Shown here piece after piece: positions 32,758 to 42,116 of a stretch of 49,716 nt of DNA. Source of the stretch: an uncultured Prevotellaceae bacterium. GTDB lineage: Bacteria; Bacteroidota; Bacteroidia; Bacteroidales; Bacteroidaceae. The position numbers were made by a program, and so were the translations under genes. The stretch covers positions 1 to 49,716 of the forward strand of contig CAMVDC010000004.1 in NCBI GenBank assembly GCA_947166155.1. The letters run 5' to 3'. The notes beneath the pieces are model-generated. The model was not told where the DNA came from and did no database searches. It was given only the letters and a program-made list of their open reading frames with translations. Numbering within the stretch: position 1 is the stretch's first letter; every line of letters begins with the position of its first letter.

Positions 32758-35505
32758 TCATTCGTCGTTTACGAGGAATTGTCCGTACTTGCTGATGCCT
32801 TCGGCCGAGACGTCGAGCAGTGTGCATACCGAGTTGTTGTAGAATTCGATTGATGCTTGTCCGTATCGGTCGGTGGTGACGTTGGGATTCCAATACAGGG
32901 TGCGTCGGTAGTCGTGTATTTCGGGCAGCGAGGCATGGCTGTAGTCGGGGTTGTAGTACTCGACGGGGCGAGTGAAACCTTGGAAGTTATATTCACGGCC
33001 ACGTATGATATGTGTACTGTCGTTAGGATAGGTTGAAACCATGATTATGCGGTCGATTCCATAAGTTCTTGTTCCGTCTTCTCGCCGGTCTTGATGATAG
33101 TGTTCGTAGGCAGTAGGCCGACGTGGTGCATCGGTCACGATGCTCAGGTTGCGCAGTATTGGCAGGAAGTCGTTGTTGATTTTCACTACACCCCCTTCTC
33201 CATGTCCGTCGACTTCAACCCATGCCAATTCTTCGTTGTTGATGGATGTGGTGTATTGCAGGGTGGAGAAACTGTGGAATAGGCCTGTGATGGCGCCTAA
33301 TGATGTTTCGCGATAGTCGAGCAAATCAAATGTGTTGTAGTATCCGAGGTCCCACATGTCGTTGACGAAGTCTATGACGGGTATGGTGAACACCGGTTTG
33401 TTGCGGTTGCGCAGTGCGTGTGCACGACGTGGTGCCTTGATTGTGACTTGTGGTATCCATTCGGATGCATATATGTCGGCTGTGATGTCTTCCCACGTCA
33501 CTTTTTTGTCTTTCACGCTGTCAGGGCTGTTGGTTTCGTACCAGCTGTATTGCTTGAGTCCGAGTGGATAGTAGTATTGTTTGCGCAGAAAGATTTGTGG
33601 GTCGTGGGTCAGCATGTCGTATTTCTTCTTGTTTTTCTCAATTTTATCGACAAACTTGGCCCTCAGTGCAAGGATTACATTGCCGTAGAATGGGTCGTAT
33701 GCAAACGAGAACCGTCCGTTTGAGTCGGCTTCCACCACTCCTTTGAATTTATAGTAGTCGCCTTCCTTCAGGTCGTCGTTCATGTTGAGGATTGAACATG
33801 CGATTTGCAGTTTGCGTTCGCCCTTCTTGAACAGTTGTTTGCGCAGCGCTTTGGCTTCTCCGTATAATATCATTTTCTGTTCGGGCAGGTATCGCAGGTT
33901 GGCTTCTTCGGGGTGTGTGATGTCGTGCCAGTCATATCGTCGCCATCCTTGCACCATGAGCAGCAGGTCGAGTGCTTGGCGGTGGCGTTGGTCGTTGGCT
34001 TCGAAATAGTAGTCGGGGGTTTCGACAAAACCTTTGATTTCCGATTCGAGCAGCAGGTTGGTCATGATGTTGCCTGTTGCAAATGAGGGGTCGAGCTGTG
34101 CTGCGTCGCGTATTGATACTGACATGATTTGGTTGGCCAGTGGTTTTCCTTTGGCATCGGTAGCGAGCAGGTTGAGGTGTATTTTTTCAAGTGGCTGATA
34201 CGGTCGGTTGGCCATTCCCGCAACCATTATCTTGCCTTTCGATTCGTATAGTTTGTTGACGAAGAACAGGCGGTCGGCAAAGACGGTGCCGAGTGTGTCG
34301 TGCAACACGACTTGGTTGACACCTTCGGGCAGGTCGTCGAGGTACATTGCAGTTGCCCATCGTGGCGTTTTGTCGATGGTGTATGTTGATATTTGTTTTC
34401 CACGGCAGAAGATGCTGAGATGCAGTTGGTGTGGTATGGTGAAGCGTTGTGCCACATCGAAATATACGGCTTCGTCGTCTTGCTCCACGATGATGCGTCC
34501 GCCTTCGCGCTCGATATTTGGCAACCTGAATGTGAAGTCCTTGTCGCCGGTGCTATAGATGACCCTATATTTCTTGTCGCGATGTGGTGTGAATGTGAAA
34601 AGACCGCGCCCGGCATGTATTGCGCGTAGTGTATCGACCACAACTCCGTCTTCTTCGAGCAGTGCTGTGATGTTGAGTCGCTCGAGTTGTTGGTTGACGG
34701 CTTCCCATGCCACTCGGCACGGCATACCGTCGATTAGAATTCCGCTCTCGGGATAGAAGTGCATGTCGAAGTCGGGTGTTTTCCATCTCACCTCATAGTC
34801 GCCTACGGTTATTTTGGCTGGTATGATACGTCGCATGTAGTTTTGTGCGCTGTCCGGACGGTTGTAGATAGGCAACACTCGTGAGAATAGGTTGTTGTAG
34901 AGTCGGTAGTTGGTCGACATGACATCTTCGTCGATGTTGAATCCGGAGTCGTATTCGTTGTCAAAGTATATTGGGTTGCCTTCCTCGTCGTATTTCACCC
35001 ATCCTCGGTCGAGGTTTGAGCGGTTTATTACATTTGGTACGTCTTCTTGTTCGTTGAGTATGGATTCACGGTTGACAGCGCTGAGGTTGCGTGAGTTCCA
35101 CGATGGTATGACTTCGAATCCGAAGTTGAGCATCCATTTGGTGTATGCCCGTACCTCATAGTATCCTGCAAATGCGGTGTCGCTCACGGCGAAACATCCG
35201 TCGGCCTGTCCGTGCTCGTCGACCACCAGTTGCTGCCGCTCCATGAGGTATCCCTGTTCGTTGAGCAGTTCGGTGTAGAGTATGCGGCTGAGGGGTTCGG
35301 GGCTGTTGTCGTCGGCCAGCACCACGTAGGCTTTATACCATATTGTGTCGCCCTGGAAGTAGCAGTTGTTGTCGAAGTGTAGGTACACTTTTTCCTGCAC
35401 AGGCAGGACGGGGCCGGTGGGGTTGTCGGCATAAATGGGTGTGGTGGCCATGAGCATCAGCCACAGCAATCCATGCATGAGCATATTCATTGATAATGGT
35501 TTCAT
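32758..35505 (-). CDS. Large exported MG2-type surface protein A
   Basis: This 915-aa protein has a signal peptide (about 1-26) and a macroglobulin-like MG2 domain at once after it (PVQEKVYLHFDNNCYFQGDTIWYKAYV, about 33-125). Several Ig-like beta domains follow, and a C-terminal part resembles a TonB-receptor plug without a barrel (about 700-860; VEVDGHGEGGVVKINNDFLPILRN). It ends with STLYWNP-type and SIEFYNNSV motifs, FLVNDE. It is about 50 percent similar by eye to the gene on the other strand at 36483. Function is unknown; it is likely on the outer membrane. It is the third gene after the thioesterase and lipoprotein genes (6-nt gap). Confidence 0.85.
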   Translation of the reverse strand: MKPLSMNMLMHGLLWLMLMATTPIYADNPTGPVLPVQEKVYLHFDNNCYFQGDTIWYKAYVVLADDNSPEPLSRILYTELLNEQGYLMERQQLVVDEHGQADGCFAVSDTAFAGYYEVRAYTKWMLNFGFEVIPSWNSRNLSAVNRESILNEQEDVPNVINRSNLDRGWVKYDEEGNPIYFDNEYDSGFNIDEDVMSTNYRLYNNLFSRVLPIYNRPDSAQNYMRRIIPAKITVGDYEVRWKTPDFDMHFYPESGILIDGMPCRVAWEAVNQQLERLNITALLEEDGVVVDTLRAIHAGRGLFTFTPHRDKKYRVIYSTGDKDFTFRLPNIEREGGRIIVEQDDEAVYFDVAQRFTIPHQLHLSIFCRGKQISTYTIDKTPRWATAMYLDDLPEGVNQVVLHDTLGTVFADRLFFVNKLYESKGKIMVAGMANRPYQPLEKIHLNLLATDAKGKPLANQIMSVSIRDAAQLDPSFATGNIMTNLLLESEIKGFVETPDYYFEANDQRHRQALDLLLMVQGWRRYDWHDITHPEEANLRYLPEQKMILYGEAKALRKQLFKKGERKLQIACSILNMNDDLKEGDYYKFKGVVEADSNGRFSFAYDPFYGNVILALRAKFVDKIEKNKKKYDMLTHDPQIFLRKQYYYPLGLKQYSWYETNSPDSVKDKKVTWEDITADIYASEWIPQVTIKAPRRAHALRNRNKPVFTIPVIDFVNDMWDLGYYNTFDLLDYRETSLGAITGLFHSFSTLQYTTSINNEELAWVEVDGHGEGGVVKINNDFLPILRNLSIVTDAPRRPTAYEHYHQDRREDGTRTYGIDRIIMVSTYPNDSTHIIRGREYNFQGFTRPVEYYNPDYSHASLPEIHDYRRTLYWNPNVTTDRYGQASIEFYNNSVCTLLDVSAEGISKYGQFLVNDE

Positions 35506-35511
35506 ATCATC

Positions 35512-35850
35512 CTACTGATTTATCTTGACAATGCTTGTGGCGGCCTCGTCGCCCATCTCGCGGTCGTAGGTTACGCGCACGGTGTCGCCGATTTCGATGC
35601 CGTCGGTCAGGTTTACCTCGAAGGTGAAATAGAGCGAGTCGCCCGTGTCGAGGGTTATGAGTTCGAGGGCGTGCATCGATGTGCCGTCGCCCACAATGCC
35701 TACCACTTCGCTGCTGTCCTTGGTTGCTTCGCTGGTCGTGGTGTCACCCATGAGCGATGTCTTATTGCCTTCGTTCACACATGCCGTCATCATGACTGCA
35801 GCCAATAGCATGCCGATTGTAGTCTTTATCATTTTCATATGTTTGTCCAT
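35512..35850 (-). CDS. Small lipoprotein
   Basis: This 112-aa protein has a lipoprotein signal (lipobox MTAC, Cys24 from the first Met; later Mets are possible starts). A short acidic linker and a compact beta domain follow (about 50-112; ALELITLDTGDSLYFTFEVN, EIGDTVRVTYDREMG). I do not recognise a family. It lies 10 nt after the thioesterase gene and 6 nt before the MG2-type gene. Confidence 0.8.
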   Translation of the reverse strand: MDKHMKMIKTTIGMLLAAVMMTACVNEGNKTSLMGDTTTSEATKDSSEVVGIVGDGTSMHALELITLDTGDSLYFTFEVNLTDGIEIGDTVRVTYDREMGDEAATSIVKINQ

Positions 35851-35860
35851 ATTTTTATGA

Positions 35861-36286
35861 TTACTTAGATTCCTTTATCTTTTCTATCCGGTTCACCACT
35901 CTCGCAGTCGAGAGCGTTTTGCCGGTTTCATCGGCAATATCGACATTCCAAACGTGGATTGTCTTGCCTGCCGAAAGCAATGTGGCGCGTGCCCTGACCA
36001 CTCCCTCGGTTGGCGACATGGCGAGGTGGTTGCCGCTCACCTCGATGCCACACACGCTGCAGTCCATTCCTGCCACATGCAGCGAACCCGCACCGGCTGC
36101 CGTCTCGGCCATTGCCAGGTAAGCTCCGCCGTGAACGATGCCTTGATGTTGCCGATTGGCCGATGAAATGGGCATATCGACCACCACTGCATTGTCGGCA
36201 GTAGGTATGAACGTCATGCCCAGTGCCTGCATCATGGTGCCTGCACTATGTGTGTTGAGTATGTTGCATTCTTCGGGTGTAAGCAT
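35861..36286 (-). CDS. PaaI-type hotdog thioesterase
   Basis: The start at 36286 (MLTPEECNILNTH) is chosen because the promoter box lies at 36322-36333, inside the longer frame open to 36358. The 141-aa product is a single hotdog domain with QGIVHGGAYLAMAETAAG, the substrate-binding helix, and a GRVTARATLLSAGKTIHVWNVDI-like end. Such enzymes hydrolyse aromatic or menaquinone-pathway acyl-CoAs (e.g. DHNA-CoA); the substrate is not shown. Confidence 0.9.
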   Translation of the reverse strand: MLTPEECNILNTHSAGTMMQALGMTFIPTADNAVVVDMPISSANRQHQGIVHGGAYLAMAETAAGAGSLHVAGMDCSVCGIEVSGNHLAMSPTEGVVRARATLLSAGKTIHVWNVDIADETGKTLSTARVVNRIEKIKESK

Positions 36287-36321
36287 AACTAATGTGTCGC
36301 CTGCAATTATAGTCGACGAGA

Positions 36322-36333
36322 CAAAGGTACGAA
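36322..36333 (-). promoter_or_regulatory. Promoter of thioesterase-lipoprotein-MG2 operon
   Basis: Minus-strand TTCGTACCTTTG, with TTG 19 nt upstream of TACCTTTG. Leader of about 30 nt. Confidence 0.8.
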
Positions 36334-36469
36334 ATAATTGATAATCGGCAATCCTCAAATGATAATAATTTGACGTTAAAACTAAAAAAGCAGAGGTGAT
36401 GCGGCCGTTTTTTTACTGAAAAGCATAAAAACCATGTGCCGCGTACATCATACATTGTAAATTATTTTA

Positions 36470-36477
36470 TATCTTTG
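36470..36477 (+). promoter_or_regulatory. -7 box just before MG2-type gene B
   Basis: TATCTTTG ends 5 nt before the first ATG (36483). Transcription should start near 36483, so the second ATG (36504) is the better start. Confidence 0.6.
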
Positions 36478-36503
36478 CAGCAATGAAACCTTGCTTTGTA
36501 ACA

Positions 36504-39191
36504 ATGAAACCACGATTGAAATACTGTATTGCAGCTGTTTCGGTGTACATTCTCATGTGTATGCATGCCGCTATATGCCGTGCCACACTGCCCGACAGCC
36601 TATTTGCCAAGCACATACAGCCTCAAGAAAAAGTATACCTACACCTCGACAACAACTGCTACTGCCAGGGCGACACTATTTGGTATAAGGCCTATGTGTT
36701 GCGTGCCGACAGCTATGAGCCGCATCCGCTGAGCCGCATACTCTATGTGGAACTGATGGATGAGCAGGGCTATCTCGTCGAGCGACAGCAACTGGTGGTG
36801 AACGATGAAGGACAAACGCACGGACAGTTCGCAGTCCCCGATTCGGCTTTTGCCGGATTCTACGAAATCAGGGCCTACACTAAATGGATGCTCAACTTCG
36901 GATATGATCACGAACAGATACTGCCCAAGGAGATTGTGGCTCGCCTGATAGGCAAAGATGAAGACGAACGCCGTCAGAACCGCAACTACCATGGACTTTT
37001 CTCGCGTGTGTTTCCCGTCTACGAACGTCCGAAAGCCAATCAGGCTTATCTCGACAAACTCATGCCGCTGAAAGTGACACTCGGCGACTATGAACGCCGA
37101 TACCTCGACCCCACATTATCAATAAAATTCTATCCCGAAGGGGGTAACATCGTTGCTGGTAAACCGTGTCGTGTGGCATGGGAGGCCGTCAATCAGGAGG
37201 GAAAACGCATCAACGTGTCGGGCACACTGATGTCTGGCGACTCGGCTGTGGCAGCACTGCCCGAGAGCCGCGACGGACGCGGAGTGATGCAATACACCTT
37301 CGATGCCGATACCCGATACCGCGTCGAAACAATTCACAACGGACAGACCTTCAGTTTCGACCTGCCACAGGTGCAGAGAGAAGGGGTAGTGATGAGGGTT
37401 GAGACCTATGCCGATGCTGTAAACATACATGCCGAGAGCCAGTTTGCAACGCCCCGCCAACTCTACCTCTCGGTCACCAATGCCGGTCGCAAGGTGAGTG
37501 TGACGCCAATCCTTGAGCCCGACAACATAATGTCACTGACCGACCTGCCCTGCGGTGTGTGTCAGGCCACCATCTTCGACGAGCAGGGCCGCATATATGC
37601 CGACCGGCTTTTCTTTGTCAATACACTCGATGAACTCACCTCGCATGCCATCGTTGGTCTTGACACAGCACAGCGCTATAAACCCTACGAAAAGATACGC
37701 ATACCACTCATGCTGACCGACCACCACGGCCGTCCACTGCGCGAGCAGTCGGTGTCGGTATCGGTGCGCGATGCTGCCCAAATCGACCCCACATTTGCCA
37801 CCGGAAACATACTTACCAACATGTTGCTCGAAAGCGAAATCCGCGGTTTCATCGAGAATCCCGACTATTTTTTTGAAGCAAACGATGCCCGACACCGTGA
37901 CGACCTCGACCTGCTGCTCATGGTGCAGGGCTGGCGGCGCTACGACTGGCACGAGGTGGCAGGACTGAAGACTCCCGTCATCGACTACGAGCCCGAACAG
38001 AAAATGATAATACGCGGTGAGACCTACACCCTGCGCAAGAAGGTTCTGCGCAAGTCGTGGGGCAAGATAATGCTGACGGCACAGATAGTGTATGAAGACT
38101 CGGCCTACAAGGACTTCATCGACGCTGGGCAGTATGGCAAACTGCACACCGACGCTGAGGGCAAGTTCCGCATCATTTACGAACCCTTCTACGGCAAGGC
38201 ACAGCTCATACTGCGTGCACTCTTCGACTTCAAGAAGAAGAATGGTCCATACTACAAGCAGTATCGCGATGTGCCGCTATCCTACTACGCTCAGTTTGAC
38301 TACTACAACCACGACAAAGCCCTTTTCGTGCGCCGTGAGTATTTCTATCCACTTTGCGTGAAGCAACTGAGTTGGTACGAGACCAACAAGCCATACATCA
38401 TGCCTAAAGGCTCACTGACGTGGGAAGACTACAAGCGCGGGATATATGCTACCGAATGGATTCCGGAGGTGGAGGTGAAAGGCGAACGCCAGCACCTGAA
38501 GCACAGGAAAGACATGCCGGTGCAGGTAATCGACTTCTACGACTTCTTCAACGATTTGGTCGATATAGGCTATTACCAACGTGCCTACATGTTCGACAAC
38601 AACGAGATAAACCTCGAGTTTTATTTCCCTGCCATATATGCTTACATGCAGCATCAGAACCCCAGGAGCCGTATAAACAAGGAGAAGGGCGAGGTAACCA
38701 TCGACTGGGAGGATCCGCTGACCGACTTGAGTCCACCCGGGTCGTGGGAACCTCGTTACATAAAGGACGTGAAAGACCACCTGTACGAGATGGACAAGCT
38801 GTACCTGGTGACCGACAATTCGCGCCGCCCATCGGCCTACGAACTTCATCACCTCGACGGTCGTGCCGAGGGTGTGCGTCGCAACGGACTTTCGTCGTAC
38901 ATCAATATCGCAACGGGGCAATTCAGGTCTAACCTCACGGGACGTGTGTACAACTTGCCTGGATTCAACCGCGCAGCCGAGTTCTACAACCCCGACTATA
39001 GCCACGCCACACCTCCCGACACGACCTATGCAGCCGACCACCGCCGCACCCTGTATTGGAATCCCGACGTGGTGACCGACAAATATGGTCAGGCCTACAT
39101 CGAGTTTTACGGCAGTTCGGTGAGCAAGGCTCTTGATGTAAGTGTTGAGGGAGTTACGAAATATGGCGAGTTTATCGTAAAAGCGCGGTAA
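36504..39191 (+). CDS. Large exported MG2-type surface protein B
   Basis: Two starts are possible: 36483 (MKPCFVT) and 36504 (MKPRLKYCIAAVSVYILMCM). I prefer 36504, since the promoter box leaves no leader for the first and the second gives a normal signal peptide. The product (895 aa) has the MG2 domain (PQEKVYLHLDNNCYCQGDTIWYKAYV), the RLFFVNTLDELTSHAIVG-type middle, DLDLLLMVQGWRRYDWHEV, and a C-terminus (TLYWNPDVVTDKYGQAYIEFYGSSV) closely matching gene A at 32758. The two genes point away from each other around the lipoprotein and thioesterase genes. Its last 20 nt overlap the convergent HD-hydrolase gene. Confidence 0.85.
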   Translation: MKPRLKYCIAAVSVYILMCMHAAICRATLPDSLFAKHIQPQEKVYLHLDNNCYCQGDTIWYKAYVLRADSYEPHPLSRILYVELMDEQGYLVERQQLVVNDEGQTHGQFAVPDSAFAGFYEIRAYTKWMLNFGYDHEQILPKEIVARLIGKDEDERRQNRNYHGLFSRVFPVYERPKANQAYLDKLMPLKVTLGDYERRYLDPTLSIKFYPEGGNIVAGKPCRVAWEAVNQEGKRINVSGTLMSGDSAVAALPESRDGRGVMQYTFDADTRYRVETIHNGQTFSFDLPQVQREGVVMRVETYADAVNIHAESQFATPRQLYLSVTNAGRKVSVTPILEPDNIMSLTDLPCGVCQATIFDEQGRIYADRLFFVNTLDELTSHAIVGLDTAQRYKPYEKIRIPLMLTDHHGRPLREQSVSVSVRDAAQIDPTFATGNILTNMLLESEIRGFIENPDYFFEANDARHRDDLDLLLMVQGWRRYDWHEVAGLKTPVIDYEPEQKMIIRGETYTLRKKVLRKSWGKIMLTAQIVYEDSAYKDFIDAGQYGKLHTDAEGKFRIIYEPFYGKAQLILRALFDFKKKNGPYYKQYRDVPLSYYAQFDYYNHDKALFVRREYFYPLCVKQLSWYETNKPYIMPKGSLTWEDYKRGIYATEWIPEVEVKGERQHLKHRKDMPVQVIDFYDFFNDLVDIGYYQRAYMFDNNEINLEFYFPAIYAYMQHQNPRSRINKEKGEVTIDWEDPLTDLSPPGSWEPRYIKDVKDHLYEMDKLYLVTDNSRRPSAYELHHLDGRAEGVRRNGLSSYINIATGQFRSNLTGRVYNLPGFNRAAEFYNPDYSHATPPDTTYAADHRRTLYWNPDVVTDKYGQAYIEFYGSSVSKALDVSVEGVTKYGEFIVKAR

Positions 39192-39783
39192 CCGCTTCTA
39201 TCATTTCGGCAGGTAGAGACAATCGTAAATCATCATTTTTTACTGTGATTTGCCCGATGAAATGGGGCCATTCGTCGCAATACACTTTTTGCATGCGGCG
39301 GTTGGCCTCGTTTGTGTTTTGGTTGGAATATGTCATGTTGGCCAGGCGGTCGGCCAGTTTCACCATCGGGGCGTATGGTGTGGTGCGTATGCCTTGGTAG
39401 TATCGGTCGCCGGCTCGCTCGGCCCGGGTGCGTCCCTTGTCGTTGGTCAGGGCATACACAATCTCGGTGGCCATGAGTGCATGTGGCTCGTCCATGTATT
39501 TCCGGGCTGTGCGCATCACGTCGTTGTATGTGAGTCTGGCATCCTCGATGCTGTCGTGGTAGTATGCGGCAAACATGAGCGGCACCACATCGTCGGCCGT
39601 GGCACATGTGGCATATCCATATCGTGCCACCCCTTCGGCCACCATCTGCAGGTGGTGGCTGTAGGGTAGCGTCTTGTCGTAGGTCTGACCCACGCTGGCA
39701 TGGAGGTCGAATGCCGACTGGCGTATCTGCCCGATTGCCTCGCGGTGGTCGCTGATTGCTGTTTCGTAGTCTTTACGGGTCAT
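39172..39783 (-). CDS. HD-domain hydrolase
   Basis: This 203-aa protein has HD-type metal ligands: His in PYSHHLQMV (about 42), HD in AAYYHDSIEDARLTY (about 76-77) and Asp in VKLADRLANM (about 145). The pattern is that of SpoT/MESH1-type (p)ppGpp hydrolase domains and related phosphohydrolases, without a synthetase or TGS domain. The substrate is not certain. It lies 4 nt after asd and is co-transcribed with it. Confidence 0.85.
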   Translation of the reverse strand: MTRKDYETAISDHREAIGQIRQSAFDLHASVGQTYDKTLPYSHHLQMVAEGVARYGYATCATADDVVPLMFAAYYHDSIEDARLTYNDVMRTARKYMDEPHALMATEIVYALTNDKGRTRAERAGDRYYQGIRTTPYAPMVKLADRLANMTYSNQNTNEANRRMQKVYCDEWPHFIGQITVKNDDLRLSLPAEMIEAVTALLR

Positions 39784-39787
39784 TCCG

Positions 39788-40804
39788 TTATTTCTTCAGT
39801 CGGTCGTCTTCCTTTATCAGGTATTCGGCTATCTGCACTGCATTGAGTGCAGCGCCCTTCTTTATCTGGTCGCCGCTGAGCCACAGGGTGATTCCGTTGT
39901 CGTTGGCCAGGTCTTTGCGCACTCGGCCCACATATACGTTGTCCTTGCCTGCGGTGAAGAGTGGCATGGGGTAGGTCTGTGTCGAGGGGTCGTCGAGCAG
40001 TGTCACCCCTTCGGCCTTGCTCAGTGCTTCCTGCACCTGCTCGACGGTGAGTTGCTTTTCGGTCTCGACCCACACAGCCTCGCTGTGGGCGCGCAGCGAT
40101 GAGATGCGTACACACATGGCGCTGCATCGCACGTCGCTGTGCATTATCTTGCGTGTTTCGTTAAACATCTTCATCTCTTCCTTGGTGTATCCGTTGTCCT
40201 GGAATACATCGATTTGTGGGATGACATTGTATGCCAGCTGGTAAGCAAACTTCTCGACTGTGGGTTGCTTGCCTTCCACCAGTTCGCGATACTGCTGTTG
40301 CAGTTCGGCCATGGCGGCGGCACCGGCTCCCGATGCGCTCTGATAGCTTGCCACGTGGATTCGCTCTATGTGTGATAGTTTCTCGATTGGTTTGAGCACC
40401 ACTACCATCATGATGGTTGTGCAGTTGGGGTTGGCAATGATGCCACGAGGACGGTCGAGGGCATCGGCTGCATTACACTCGGGCACCACGAGTGGCACGT
40501 CGTCGCACATGCGGAATGCGCTCGAGTTGTCGATCATGACGGTTCCGTAGCGTGTGATATCGTCGGCAAATTCCTTCGATGTGCCTGCACCTGCCGATGT
40601 GAATGCTATGTCGATGTCCTTGAAGTCGTCGCCATGCTTCAGCAGCTGCACTTCATACTCCTTTCCGCGGAATGTGTATTTGCGTCCGGCACTGCGCTGC
40701 GAGCCAAACAGCACTAACTCGTCGATGGGGAACTGACGTTCGTCTAATACTTTCAGGAATTCCTGTCCTACGGCGCCGCTGGCGCCAACGATTGCTACTT
40801 TCAT
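39788..40804 (-). CDS. asd: Aspartate-semialdehyde dehydrogenase
   Basis: The start at 40804 gives [20 protein letters not shown]; the open frame further upstream is non-coding. This 338-aa NADPH enzyme makes aspartate semialdehyde for lysine, diaminopimelate, threonine and methionine. The catalytic Cys lies in NPNCTT (about 131), with [10 protein letters not shown] and a [15 protein letters not shown] segment. The promoter box at 40853 gives a leader of about 45 nt. Confidence 0.97.
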   Translation of the reverse strand: MKVAIVGASGAVGQEFLKVLDERQFPIDELVLFGSQRSAGRKYTFRGKEYEVQLLKHGDDFKDIDIAFTSAGAGTSKEFADDITRYGTVMIDNSSAFRMCDDVPLVVPECNAADALDRPRGIIANPNCTTIMMVVVLKPIEKLSHIERIHVASYQSASGAGAAAMAELQQQYRELVEGKQPTVEKFAYQLAYNVIPQIDVFQDNGYTKEEMKMFNETRKIMHSDVRCSAMCVRISSLRAHSEAVWVETEKQLTVEQVQEALSKAEGVTLLDDPSTQTYPMPLFTAGKDNVYVGRVRKDLANDNGITLWLSGDQIKKGAALNAVQIAEYLIKEDDRLKK

Positions 40805-40852
40805 AATACGTGTGTGTCGTGTATGTGTTAATAATGTGTAGATTTCGAGCTG

Positions 40853-40864
40853 CAAAGTTACGAA
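40853..40864 (-). promoter_or_regulatory. Promoter box of asd-HD operon
   Basis: Minus-strand TTCGTAACTTTG followed by CAGC, 49 nt before the asd start. Confidence 0.75.
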
Positions 40865-41009
40865 TTTATTTGCGACTAATCGACATGAAACATCCGAATA
40901 AATCAAGGTTTTTGCGTTCATCAACCCCCTTTGGCGGTGTTTTGCAATACTGCCTGTGCAATCGCGGGGGCATACCCCGCTACAGCACACTGTGGAGGGG
41001 GCAAAAAAT

Positions 41010-41091
41010 GAGTGCGCACTCACAGGCCCGAGAGTGCGCGGTCGCGGGGCCGAGAGTGCGCACTCTCGGGCTCGAAAGTGCGCACTCGCAG
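41010..41091. repeat. GAGTGCGCACTC palindrome cluster
   Basis: Four units centred on AGTGCGC, two or three of them full palindromes (AGTGCGCACT), joined by CGAG and CTCG arms that can pair. The core AGTGCGC recalls the GCGAGTGCGC units of the elements at 19.6 and 25.3 kb, but the TTAATTTGCGACG core is missing. It lies between asd and the DUF4294 gene (gap 40865-41195). Confidence 0.75.
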
Positions 41092-41195
41092 ACGCTCCTG
41101 TTTATAGCATGAACTTTGTGGGTGAAAACTTGCTGATGGAATGGCGGCGTACGACGATGGAAAAACGGCAAAGACTCCTTTGCCCGTTGCGGCCG

Positions 41196-41846
41196 CTACA
41201 TCTGTCCCGACTCGATGAGCAGTATGCATCGCTCGGTGAGGCGGTCGTCGACCTCGGGGTCGTATTCCTTCTTGAGGCTTGCACCGAAAAGGGATGCAAA
41301 TGCATTGTAGAATCCGGCCTTGAAGCCGCCCATATATTGCTTGATGAGCTGATAGGAAGTCATGTCGCACTGGCGGTCGATGAGTTTGATGAGCAGTTTG
41401 CCCTGCGAGAATGTGAGTTTCTTGAGCCGAGGCTTGTATTGCTTCATCAGTTCCTTCTCCATGCGCTTCATGTATTCGTCGCGCTCGCGCTTGGTGGGCA
41501 GCGAGTCGAGGTGTGCCAGGCAAGCCTCGACCGTGTGCTGAATCTCGACCGCAATGGGGTATACCTTCTTTATGTTGGCTGCTATCTTATAGTATTTCTT
41601 GGCTTCGCGCTTCGACTTGAAGACAAGGTCGTTGAATATGTAGACATCCGAGAGCACTATCCACGGAATCTCCTCGCCGTCATATAAGACGGTGCCTGCA
41701 TAGCCCATGTAGTGACTGAAAATGGGTGGGCCCACCATCTGGCGGTCGAGGTCCACATCGGCCGTAATGCTTTGTGCCGACAGGGTCGATGCCGACAGCC
41801 ACAATCCGAGGATAAACGCCAATATGTAGGATGTACGTGTTTTCAC
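41196..41846 (-). CDS. DUF4294 protein, exported
   Basis: The frame is open to 41966 but its promoter box lies at 41851-41862, so I take the GTG at 41846 as start (MKTRTSYILAFILGLWLSASTLSAQ, a signal peptide). The 216-aa product has the DUF4294 core: DGEEIPWIVLSDVYIFNDLVFKS, YYKIAANIKKVYPIA, RMEKELMKQYKPRLKKLTFSQGKLLIKLIDRQC and FWNAFASLFGASLK-like end (GFYNAFASLFGASLKKEYDPEVDD). Function is unknown. The start codon lies at or within 2 nt of the expected transcription start, so the mRNA may be leaderless. Confidence 0.88.
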   Translation of the reverse strand: MKTRTSYILAFILGLWLSASTLSAQSITADVDLDRQMVGPPIFSHYMGYAGTVLYDGEEIPWIVLSDVYIFNDLVFKSKREAKKYYKIAANIKKVYPIAVEIQHTVEACLAHLDSLPTKRERDEYMKRMEKELMKQYKPRLKKLTFSQGKLLIKLIDRQCDMTSYQLIKQYMGGFKAGFYNAFASLFGASLKKEYDPEVDDRLTERCILLIESGQM

Positions 41847-41850
41847 ACCG

Positions 41851-41862
41851 CAAAGGTACGAA
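41851..41862 (-). promoter_or_regulatory. Promoter box of DUF4294 gene
   Basis: Minus-strand TTCGTACCTTTG; no good -33 TTTG is visible. It ends 4 nt before the likely GTG start. Confidence 0.6.
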
Positions 41863-42013
41863 TAAATCATCATTCGCGGTGCAGAATTAACTTTTATTGA
41901 CACGAAAAGGTGCTCAAAACTAATGACGAACGATAAAAAACGCAGGTCGAACGACGAAAAAGACACCGTAATACTCAGTTTTTTTGCTTTTCACATCACT
42001 TTTTTAACTATAA

Positions 42014-42025
42014 TTCGTAACTTTG
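42014..42025 (+). promoter_or_regulatory. Promoter box of CotH/lamin-tail gene
   Basis: TTCGTAACTTTG, followed by CCGAC, with a leader of about 85 nt. Confidence 0.7.
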
Positions 42026-42116
42026 CCGACTGATATCCTGTTTAACGCGCACACGCGCCGTGACACGATGAAACTTAATCAATGAATATAACAACTTTAG
42101 AACACAAACCTCAATC

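Noticed and set aside
40805-41023. N-terminal extension of asd
   Set aside because: The conserved [10 protein letters not shown] start is at 40804 and the promoter box lies inside the extension.
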